DNA from: G963664115 sp965263045
Lineage (GTDB): Bacteria; Acidobacteriota; Terriglobia; 20CM-2-55-15
Reading direction: 5' to 3'
Assembly: GCA_965263045.1 (NCBI GenBank)
Contig: CBDHGK010000041.1
Coordinates: 3,782,001-3,846,000, forward strand
DNA length: 64,000 nucleotides
Every line of letters starts with the position of its first letter. Within the stretch, counting starts at the first letter, position 1. This document shows, piece by piece, positions 56,042 through 63,533 of this stretch. The notes beneath the pieces were generated by a model. The model was given only the letters and a program-made list of their open reading frames with translations. It did no database searches and was not told where the DNA came from. The position numbers and the translations under genes are program-made.

Positions 56042-56914
56042 ATGCAACTTCGCACGGTGAGTTTCATTGCGGCTCTGGCCGGACTGTGTCTCCCCCAGGT
56101 CGGGGTCACAGGAGTCGCCGCCGCTCAACGCCCGGTCCTCAACGCTCTCGGGAACCTGCCCCGGGAATACTTTGTCGATGCGCCCTACGACAATGCCTAC
56201 AATCCGCGTGATTTCTCCGGCATTTGGTTCCGGGTTGGCGGCGACTGGAGTCATGGCCCGGCACGCACAAACCCGTCGCTGACGCCGGAAGGACTGGCGT
56301 TGATGAAGACCCATCGCCCCACGCGCAGCTACCTGCCGGAAGTGACCGAAGCGGTCTCCAGCTACGAGGAGACCAACTACCCCGCAGCGACGTGCAACCC
56401 GAAGGGTTTCCCGGCAATCGTCGCCGATATCAACCATGACCATCACGAAGTCCACATCCTGGGGGACCGGATTCTACAGGTCTGACCAGAGGAACGCATG
56501 CTGCGCGAGATCTGGATGGACGGGCGGGAACTGCCTTCTGGAAACCAACTGGCGAACATCGGACCGTCGTGGATGGGCCTCTCTGTGGGCGACTGGGAAG
56601 GCAACACCCTCGTCGTCGAGACGATCGCCCTCGACGAAAGGGCCTGGCTGGACGCCTATGGTTTTCCGAAGAGCGACGAGGCCCGCTTCATCGAGCGGTA
56701 CACGCGCACCGACGCAAAGACGCTTGAGCTTGAAATCACCATGTACGACCCGAAGTACTACACCGCTCCGTGGATTTCCGACATCAAGGTCTGGAAGAAA
56801 GAGGCGCGCGACGCGCGGCCGGTGAATAATTTCGGATGGCACGGGTTGTTTTCAGGTCTCAACGACTTGCTTTGCGCGCCGCTGAACAGCTTCGGAGGCG
56901 TCGGCGGCGACTGA
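56042..56914 (+). pseudogene. Secreted protein gene interrupted by an in-frame TGA
   Basis: The reading frame from 56042 (signal peptide ending GVAAA) stops at TGA 56483-56485 after ILQV. The same frame continues without a gap: PEERMLREIWMDGRELP, DWEGNTLVVETIALDE and on to 56914. The two parts together look like one protein family of exported proteins with the pattern R-x-I-W-x-D-G-R-x-L-P and W-E-G-D-T-L-V-V-E-T. A single base change accounts for it. A read error or recoding cannot be excluded, but there is no reason to assume selenocysteine. Confidence 0.6.
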
Positions 56915-57009
56915 ATTTCAGCCGACATGCTGGGGCCGGACACTGTGCATACACAGGTTGCCCGGTGTGCGTGACGTTGCTGGAATTTACAACCAGGTGT
57001 AGAGACGGG

Positions 57010-58647
57010 CTATTGTGGCCGGCGGCGGCGGAGCATGCCGAGGAAGGACTCGGGGTCGGCGGAAAGCAGGCCTCTCGTAGAAAGCCTTTTACCGCGGCGG
57101 GCGCTCGGACTCCACCCCTCGGTCGTCTGGAACGGGTTAGACAGATCCAGAAACCGGTCCTGCCCATCCTTTGAAGTCCATACCGCACTCCAGTCTGCGG
57201 CGCCGCCGCCGTTGGATGCGAGCCGCCGGATCGCATCGCCGCGAACCCCGGCCCTGGTGCCGGAAGGCGGTTTGGTCATTGCGTCATCGACACGGTCAAT
57301 GCCACTGACGCGATGATCCAGCGTATCCCCAACGTCTAGTTGCGAAAATATGCCGCGGTGACCCACCTGCCCCCATCGCGTGTCCAGTTCGAACAGTTCC
57401 ATCCGTAGCGCGAGCAAGGCCTGAAACTCTTCACGGCTGTGCCCACCCCAAAGCGCGGGAAAGTCGATCCGATCAATGAATTTCCGGTAGGGACCGTCGC
57501 CATGCATCGCCGCCTCCACTGTGGGGGGCGGGTCACCGTATTCGGCCTGCTTCACGGCTTCGCGGATTGCCTGGTTGACGCGCCTCCAGTCCGGCTGGGA
57601 CTCCAACGCAATACCGTGGCCGGCCAGATGACGCGCATAGATTCGGTACTTGATGGCCCAGTCGAGGGTCCGGTCGAACCCCTCCCGCCCATCATCGATC
57701 TGGTCGAGCATGGTGCGCCACTGCTGGCACACGTCCCCAGCCCAGGACGGCATCCAGGACTGAGACAGGTGCGCTTCGGCCTGTTCGAGGTACTCCCGCT
57801 GGATCGCAACCGCCGTCATGCGGCGCCGGTCGATCATGGATACCTCGGCGCTGCACGTGACGTCGGCCGCAAAGGTGCGCATTGCCTTCAGGGGCGATGC
57901 CAGAGTCACCATACGGGCCGGAGCCAGTCCCGCTTCAGCCATGGCGACCACGATGGCCGTCGTTCCCAGTTTCAGCCAAGCGGCCCGGTCCGAAGCAAGG
58001 CTTTCTCCACAGATAATGTGGAGCCGGTGAAAGCCTTCCCCGCACAGCGGCTCATCTTTGGTGTGAAAAATGCCGCGGTTTCCCGTCGAGCCACTCGAGA
58101 CCTGTTCTTCCAGGTGGGCCACCCGTGGGGACAGCGTGAAATCCAGCAGCTTACTACCGGAGCGGTTGAAACCGCCCGCACCGGTATAGATCACCCGGGA
58201 AACCAGGTGCGGGATCAACTGGGCGGGAAGCATGTCTGGTTCCCAGCGGTGGAGGTAAGATTCGTGGCAGCCCCAGGTGGATCCACTTCCGCTGTAATCG
58301 ACGTTGCAGTTGTAACAGGCCGCTTCGCAGACCTCGGGATGCGCGGATTCCAATCGAGCGCAGATGCCTTCAAGGATGCGCTCGCCGGCTCGGATATGAC
58401 GCACCACGTCCCGGGGGTCGAGACACTCGGGAGTGCTCCACTCCGGGTGCAGTCCGCAATCCACATAGAACCTCGAGCCATTCTCTGTAAACATGCCGCC
58501 GCCCTTGGCCGCCGGCAGATGAACCAGCTCCCGCCTGGCGATCGCGAGGACGGTACCCAGCATGTCTTCTCGATTGAGGGACTGCCCGTGCCGGTTCGTC
58601 ACGGTGAAGGCGTATTCGGTTTCGACACCACAGAGGCGGAGGTTCAC
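57010..58647 (-). CDS. pafA: PafA-like Pup ligase (glutamine-synthetase fold)
   Basis: A 545-residue member of the PafA/Dop family. The active-site motifs are kept: GVETEY (Glu9, Glu11), NGSRFYVD (Asp63), HPEWSTPEC, GCHESYL, TKDEPLCG and LHIICGES, then LKLGTTAIV. There is no long Dop-type loop between the N-terminal motif and NGSRFYVD, so it is assigned as the ligase that joins the C-terminal Glu of Pup to a lysine of a target protein. The start is a GTG 4 bp after the pup stop, with GGGAGG nine bases upstream. The C-terminal region is about 70 residues longer than in mycobacterial PafA. Confidence 0.8.
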   Translation of the reverse strand: MNLRLCGVETEYAFTVTNRHGQSLNREDMLGTVLAIARRELVHLPAAKGGGMFTENGSRFYVDCGLHPEWSTPECLDPRDVVRHIRAGERILEGICARLESAHPEVCEAACYNCNVDYSGSGSTWGCHESYLHRWEPDMLPAQLIPHLVSRVIYTGAGGFNRSGSKLLDFTLSPRVAHLEEQVSSGSTGNRGIFHTKDEPLCGEGFHRLHIICGESLASDRAAWLKLGTTAIVVAMAEAGLAPARMVTLASPLKAMRTFAADVTCSAEVSMIDRRRMTAVAIQREYLEQAEAHLSQSWMPSWAGDVCQQWRTMLDQIDDGREGFDRTLDWAIKYRIYARHLAGHGIALESQPDWRRVNQAIREAVKQAEYGDPPPTVEAAMHGDGPYRKFIDRIDFPALWGGHSREEFQALLALRMELFELDTRWGQVGHRGIFSQLDVGDTLDHRVSGIDRVDDAMTKPPSGTRAGVRGDAIRRLASNGGGAADWSAVWTSKDGQDRFLDLSNPFQTTEGWSPSARRGKRLSTRGLLSADPESFLGMLRRRRPQ

Positions 58648-58651
58648 GGCC

Positions 58652-58849
58652 TTACTGACCTCCCTGCTGTCGGTTGGCGTTGACAAAGGCTTCACTCTGT
58701 CCCGACAGCGAACGGCGGATGATGTCATCGCTCAAAGAGAGCAGATCGTTCCCTTCCCTGGCAAGCGCGGACGGGCCGTTTCCGAAGTCTCCATCGGTGG
58801 TTTTCTGTGGCGTCATGGCGTCATCATTGGAAGATTGTCGGGTCCTCAT
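58652..58849 (-). CDS. pup: Prokaryotic ubiquitin-like protein Pup (GGQ end)
   Basis: A 65-residue, disordered-looking, polar protein. The final 27 residues hold SDDIIRRSLSGQSEAFVNAN and RQQGGQ, which match Mtb Pup (EDFVRAYVQKGGQ type) in pattern and end. The terminal Gln means that a deamidase of the Dop type must convert it to Glu before ligation, and a Dop-like gene lies directly upstream. AAAGGAG lies seven bases before the ATG, inside the dop end, with 26 bp overlap. Pup homologues outside actinobacteria have been reported (also under the name UBact); a gammaproteobacterial context is unusual. Confidence 0.88.
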   Translation of the reverse strand: MRTRQSSNDDAMTPQKTTDGDFGNGPSALAREGNDLLSLSDDIIRRSLSGQSEAFVNANRQQGGQ

Positions 58850-60497
58850 CTCTTATTCTCCTTTGAAGTGATGTTGTTGTCGGTTCATGAGTCGTGCCGG
58901 GGGCGGCCCTTGTCGGGCCCTCAACGAATTGAGGGGAAACTTGTTTGAGATCGTCCATCAATTCCCCAAGCGATCGGGCGTGGTCGAAGGTTTCCTCGGT
59001 CTGGGCTCGCGTGTGGCCCAGCGGGTTTGACATGTCCAGCGTCCGGGTCGGGGCCCAGTAGCCGGTGCCGGTACGGACGCGAACCCGGTCCCAGTTCACC
59101 TCATCCACGTCATCGGGACCGGCGTGCCGCAACAGCATCGCGCGGGTCCAGGCGCGTGTATCGTCGGGCGGTTGGTTCACAAAGTGATCAATCTCCTCAG
59201 AACCGACGACCATGTCCAGAAGCCCTTGCCGCTCATACGCCCAGTAGAGGCCTTCTTCCGGATTCAAACTTGAATACAGATAGTCCAGATGAACCAATTC
59301 CGGTGAGTTCCAGTCCAGTGTCGGGTTGAGTGCAAGTGCGCGTTCGAGGATCTGTTGCTTCAGAACCCAGTCGAGCCGAGGAGCCAGCCGGTCGAAGTCA
59401 CGCGCTTCGAGCCAACCCAGCGTCTGGGACCACATCGAGAGGATCTCGTCCGCCCGTGGCACTACGGGGTCAAAACCCTGGCGCGACTGGAACAGGGCTG
59501 CGGCTTCAAGGAAACGCAGCTGTAGTTCGACCGCCGTAGTCGACTGACCGGATGCCAGTCGAGCCCTCTGTTGGAGTCCGGGATCGTGACTCCACGTCCC
59601 GACAGCATCCAGTGGGTCGTCGAGCAGCAGGCCCGGATCGATCGCATCGGCTTCGATCATCGCCAGGATCATCTGGGTCACGCCGACCTTAAGGAGGCTT
59701 GAGACGTGACACAACGTATTGTCAAAGAAAATGACGTGGAGCCGCGCCGGCCCAGCATCAGTCGAATCCCCTGTCCCTGTTCCGCAGAGGGGCTCGTCCC
59801 GGGAATTGAGAATCGGACGCTCGAACGTTGTATGGGGTCCGATCAGGGTTTCGAACCAGTCGGCGCGCTGCGAAATCTGGAAGGGCACTGACGACGTCTG
59901 GTTCTGACACCCCACCTTTCCCTGCCCGGTAAAGATGATCGACGAGGTCTGATATGCCGCCAGATACAGCGCCTGGTGCAGACGTCGGTGGAACAGATTG
60001 TCCCACGTGCGGCGCGTGACCATGAAGTTCAGATGACTGCCGTAGGACACGCGTCCATCGCAATTGTTGACGAGTACCTGGATCGGCCGCTCGGCGGGCT
60101 GTTCGCCGTTGGCCCCCTCGAGTGCGTCCTGGGCGATGCGCAGCATCGCGTGCCAGCAGGCCACGTGGTCGTAGGCGGATACGACTTCGGGCAGGCACAG
60201 TTCCAGATGACTGAGGTCGATGTATGCGCATCCTCCGTTGGCGGGCAGAAACTTACGCCCCCAGTCCTGGGCAGAATCGCTTGTCGTATAGCCATAGCCA
60301 TATGCGCTATACGTGCGGCGAACGGGAAGCCCATCGATCTGGCGCAAAAGGACCCGGGCCGCCGTCGCCGGGCTCCCGGCCGGGTCAGCGACCCCGAGGA
60401 TGAAGTTGCCCAGTTCGATATCGGCACCACACAGTTTCGGGATGCTTCGCGGGGCTGGGCCCTCTCCGGTTCGGTCTCGACGGTCGGGCCCCGTCAT
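58824..60497 (-). CDS. dop: Divergent Dop-like protein of the PafA/Dop family
   Basis: A 557-residue PafA/Dop-family protein. It has GADIEL where canonical members have G-x-E-T-E, an extra segment (about residues 57-85, SAYGYGYTTSDSAQDW) placed like the Dop loop, AYID with Asp94, but HLELCLPE for HPEYSAPE and GSHLNFM for GSHENYL. DEPLCG, RLHVIFFDNT and SSLLKVG are kept. This suggests the Dop role (deamidating the GGQ tail and removing Pup) with an altered active site, or a regulatory paralogue. Its start overlaps the ATPase stop by 4 bp; the end overlaps pup. Confidence 0.75.
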   Translation of the reverse strand: MTGPDRRDRTGEGPAPRSIPKLCGADIELGNFILGVADPAGSPATAARVLLRQIDGLPVRRTYSAYGYGYTTSDSAQDWGRKFLPANGGCAYIDLSHLELCLPEVVSAYDHVACWHAMLRIAQDALEGANGEQPAERPIQVLVNNCDGRVSYGSHLNFMVTRRTWDNLFHRRLHQALYLAAYQTSSIIFTGQGKVGCQNQTSSVPFQISQRADWFETLIGPHTTFERPILNSRDEPLCGTGTGDSTDAGPARLHVIFFDNTLCHVSSLLKVGVTQMILAMIEADAIDPGLLLDDPLDAVGTWSHDPGLQQRARLASGQSTTAVELQLRFLEAAALFQSRQGFDPVVPRADEILSMWSQTLGWLEARDFDRLAPRLDWVLKQQILERALALNPTLDWNSPELVHLDYLYSSLNPEEGLYWAYERQGLLDMVVGSEEIDHFVNQPPDDTRAWTRAMLLRHAGPDDVDEVNWDRVRVRTGTGYWAPTRTLDMSNPLGHTRAQTEETFDHARSLGELMDDLKQVSPQFVEGPTRAAPGTTHEPTTTSLQRRIRDEDPTIFQ

Positions 60498-62176
60498 GCG
60501 ACCGGACTCAGATAACGTTCGGGTGCCACACGGGGCCGAACGGCTTCGATTCGGACAACATCAACGTCCTGGGGCAGATCCGCCAGATGACTCCGGCAAT
60601 TGGACGGCGTCAGCACGCCGACGGCACTGGTGCACTCCTCAAAGACCGCTTCCAGTACATCCGACTCGCGGATTCCCGTCGACCCGGTGTCCTTCTCGCG
60701 AATACACGCACGCTCGAGGGCCACACCAACAACCTTGGTGATCGCAGCGCCGCTGATGAGGTCGCGCGCGCGAACGGTACGCTGCTTACCGTCACGAAAC
60801 GTCACGGTGGCCAGATCGCATTCCGGGCCGTGGCCATAGATGCGCGCCAGCGCGCCTTCGACGATGGTCTCCCGCGCAGCATCCGCTCCGCCATGGCCGT
60901 TGATGTCGTACGGGAGATCGGGGGGCAGGCAACGGTCGAATATCGCTCGCGCGCCCTTGCGGTTCGGCCGCGGAATATCGAGCACCAGATCGCCCAGCCG
61001 CCCCGGTCGCACCAACGCCGGGTCGAGCGCGTCCCGGCGATTGGTGGCCGCAACCACCAGGATGTTGCCCCGGCTCTCCAGGCCATCCAGTTCAGCCATC
61101 AGCGCCGTCTGAACGCGATCGTCCACGCGCATCAACGATGTTCCGCGGGCCGCGCCCACCGCGTCGATCTCATCGAAGAACATCACCACCGGAACGTCAG
61201 GCTCGGCCTCTCCAGCCTCCCGCGCCGCACGGAACGCCTCACGGTAGTTGGCTTCCGACGCCGAATACCACATCGAGTGCAGGGCGCCGGGCTTGATATG
61301 CATGAAGCGGGCGCGGCCCGCGGGCGCAATCGTCCCGACCCAGTTGGCCAATGCCCGGGCCATCATGGTCTTGCCGTTGCCCGGTGGGCCGCAGAACAGG
61401 ATGCCGGCACGTTTTATCAGGTGATACTTGCGAACGAGCTCCTTGTGGTCCATGTGCAGCAGCACCGATTGCTGCAGGCGGCGGATAATGGAGTCGAGTC
61501 CACCAACCTGCTCAAAAGACTCCACCGGTGTTTCTTCAAGGAACAGCGGGTGGTCGTCGGAGCGCTCCAGTTTCTCGTAGGCCACCCAAACGCTTCGATC
61601 CCAGCGCACGCGGTCTCCGGTACGAAGTTCCACCGATCGCAACCCGGCGGCGACATCGACGACCATTTCCTCATCACGACATTTGATGACGATGCGGGCA
61701 TCGGGCGTAAAGCGATCGAACAACCCGATCTCCCCGGAACGAAACGACAGGGCCGTGGACCGGGCCACGACAAGGTTCATCTCGTTGCCCAGCAGGACCT
61801 CATCACCGACGGAAAGTGCGTCCGCGTCCAGGGTGTCGACCAGGGGAACCACCCTCAGCGCACCACCGCAGATGACGACAGCGGCCACCCGTCCATTTAC
61901 CTTCTGGAATCCGGTAAAAACAGCCGGATACCAGGGAGCGCCTTTCAGCTGTTCGAACACCTCCTTCAGACGTTGTTGGATGTGCTTTACGTCTTCCAGG
62001 TTTGCCCTCAGACGGTGGATCTCGCCCAGCAGGAGGCGATCGATTTCAGTCGATGCGCCGCGATGTTTGTTTCTCATCGTTTGCAGAAGACCCAGTCGGT
62101 CGTCGATGCCGGGGGCGTTCTCTCCGGAATCGGTCACAGTGCGGAGCAATCCTCCGAGATCTACTTCACCGGACAT
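60494..62176 (-). CDS. arc: Mpa/ARC-type AAA ATPase (Pup-proteasome unfoldase)
   Basis: A 560-residue AAA ATPase. N-terminal coiled coil (about 28-78) that in Mpa binds Pup, then two OB-type beta domains (about 82-205), then the AAA domain: Walker A GPPGNGKT at 263-270, Walker B VMFFDEID at 331-338, AATNRRDALDPAL and RPGRLG with the arginine finger. The pore loop reads SMWYSASE where Mpa has K-Y-V-G-E-T-E. The protein ends ERYLSPVA instead of the G-Q-Y-L tail that docks Mpa to the 20S core. Overlaps the JAB gene by 16 bp and dop by 4 bp. Confidence 0.85.
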   Translation of the reverse strand: MSGEVDLGGLLRTVTDSGENAPGIDDRLGLLQTMRNKHRGASTEIDRLLLGEIHRLRANLEDVKHIQQRLKEVFEQLKGAPWYPAVFTGFQKVNGRVAAVVICGGALRVVPLVDTLDADALSVGDEVLLGNEMNLVVARSTALSFRSGEIGLFDRFTPDARIVIKCRDEEMVVDVAAGLRSVELRTGDRVRWDRSVWVAYEKLERSDDHPLFLEETPVESFEQVGGLDSIIRRLQQSVLLHMDHKELVRKYHLIKRAGILFCGPPGNGKTMMARALANWVGTIAPAGRARFMHIKPGALHSMWYSASEANYREAFRAAREAGEAEPDVPVVMFFDEIDAVGAARGTSLMRVDDRVQTALMAELDGLESRGNILVVAATNRRDALDPALVRPGRLGDLVLDIPRPNRKGARAIFDRCLPPDLPYDINGHGGADAARETIVEGALARIYGHGPECDLATVTFRDGKQRTVRARDLISGAAITKVVGVALERACIREKDTGSTGIRESDVLEAVFEECTSAVGVLTPSNCRSHLADLPQDVDVVRIEAVRPRVAPERYLSPVA

Positions 62177-63255
62177 GGAGCCTCCTTTGAGCCGGACACC
62201 TCTTGGGCGGGAGCCGCGACTGCGGATCCGGCCGAGTGAATCCCGCGAGTTTCGATCATGCCCCGGCGCCAGCCGAAGGTGGAGAACGTGACTTCCAGCG
62301 AGCGCTCACCCTGTACGACGTTGGCCACGAGTGCGATGTTATGCGCACCACCGAACGCCACCCGGTGCAGCAGGTGGTCGTGTTCGCTGAAAAAGTCGCC
62401 GGCCATCAGACAAACTTTCTGCCGGTCGGGCGCACAGTTGCGGCAAATGTGCCAGGCCACGTGGGTGTGCCACCAACCGAGGAAGATCTCCCCCTGGCTC
62501 CGCAGCGACAGCGAGGCCCGCGCGTCGGTCCACGTCTGGGGAGTAAACGTCAGACGCGTCGCTTCAGCCACGGTGTAACGCGCTCGAAGCTGCACCGTGA
62601 CTCCGGCGAACGTCTCTCCGGTATCCGCGTCCCGATGGATGTGTCCCACAAGAAATCCTCCGGTTTCGACCGACCCCGCCTCGACAGCCAGGTCGCGGAT
62701 CTCATCCAGAATTTCTGAATCGACAATTACGGGCATGTCTGTGGTGTCAATTGTTCCAATCCCCACTGCTTTAGCCACAGCATCTTGTGTTTTGGCCGAA
62801 CGAACGGGAAGAGGCTGGGGTGTGGAGGCAACCCGGAGACCATCCGGTCTGGGGTTGGGATCCTCCTCGAGCGCGACCGCCGCAAATTGATACGGGTCAC
62901 CTTCCTTCAACTGCCCCCGTGCCACCAACTCCGATGCGGAATGCGACGCCGACTTCCGAAAGTATGTACGCCCGAAGGCGAATGCCAGTGGCTCCCGATC
63001 CGGATGACGCATTTCGACCTTGAACCCGTCCATGTAGGGTTTTCCAAGGGTCGAATGCCATACCGGTTCCAGGATGGCGGTACTCACGGCCGAGTCCCGG
63101 GCGCCCCCGTGGCGAAGAACTTCAAACCGGGCCCATTCCTCGGCAGGGACCCAGTCGACTTCGGTCCTCACCCGTCCCAATGGTGTGCCGTCCTCGAGCC
63201 ACAGCTCGATGGCATAGCTGTAGTCATTGCGCACGGGGGAACCTGGCACCCGCAT
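62161..63255 (-). CDS. JAMM/JAB (MPN) domain metalloprotease with novel N-terminal domain
   Basis: A 364-residue protein. The C-terminal half (about 175-345) is a JAB/MPN domain: Glu197 in ETGGFLVGH, His263 and His265 in WWHTH, and S-E-H-D with Asp293, making the full JAMM zinc site. Between HxH and the Asp lies an 18-residue insert with Cys271, Cys274 and Cys282, which could hold another metal. The N-terminal 170 residues are a beta-rich domain of no known family. JAB enzymes cut isopeptide or peptide bonds after ubiquitin-like proteins. The gene overlaps the ubiquitin-like gene by 32 bp. Confidence 0.8.
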   Translation of the reverse strand: MRVPGSPVRNDYSYAIELWLEDGTPLGRVRTEVDWVPAEEWARFEVLRHGGARDSAVSTAILEPVWHSTLGKPYMDGFKVEMRHPDREPLAFAFGRTYFRKSASHSASELVARGQLKEGDPYQFAAVALEEDPNPRPDGLRVASTPQPLPVRSAKTQDAVAKAVGIGTIDTTDMPVIVDSEILDEIRDLAVEAGSVETGGFLVGHIHRDADTGETFAGVTVQLRARYTVAEATRLTFTPQTWTDARASLSLRSQGEIFLGWWHTHVAWHICRNCAPDRQKVCLMAGDFFSEHDHLLHRVAFGGAHNIALVANVVQGERSLEVTFSTFGWRRGMIETRGIHSAGSAVAAPAQEVSGSKEAPCPVK

Positions 63256-63520
63256 CGATGTTGGGCTGAAGCACGATGCGATCGCCGGTCTTCAACGCAT
63301 CCCTCACCTTTTCGGTGCCATGCAGGTGACGTCCTTCCCGCTCGTGCAGCGCGTGGTAGGAAATCGGCCGGCCGGACACGTCGTTGGTCGACATCCCCAT
63401 CTTCGATTGCAGCTCAATGAGGAGTTCTGCAACAGACTCTTCGTCAGGGATGTGGTCGACCCGATACGACTTCTGACCGGTGACGTCGGTTGCTTCAATT
63501 TCTAAAGTTTCCCTAGACAT
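63224..63520 (-). CDS. Ubiquitin-like (beta-grasp) protein
   Basis: A 98-residue protein with the beta-grasp order: strand 1 LEIEATD, strand 2 KSYRVDHIP, helix SVAELLIELQSKMG, strand RPISYHALHER, GRHLHGTEKVRDA and last strand DRIVLQPNI. This resembles the ubiquitin-like proteins encoded with JAB and E2/E1 proteins in bacterial operons. The end is DAGARFPRAQ, with no diglycine, so conjugation would need processing or it may act as a non-covalent adaptor. AGGAG lies eight bases before the ATG. It sits in one operon with Pup genes. Confidence 0.8.
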   Translation of the reverse strand: MSRETLEIEATDVTGQKSYRVDHIPDEESVAELLIELQSKMGMSTNDVSGRPISYHALHEREGRHLHGTEKVRDALKTGDRIVLQPNIDAGARFPRAQ

Positions 63521-63533
63521 GAGATTTCTCCTT

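Noticed and set aside
56483..56485. Selenocysteine codon
   Set aside because: No SECIS-like hairpin was recognised next to the TGA and the family is not known to use selenocysteine; a nonsense change is simpler.
60587..62239. 550-codon plus-strand frame antisense to the AAA ATPase
   Set aside because: Composition is typical of a shadow frame; the AAA motifs on the minus strand are unmistakable.
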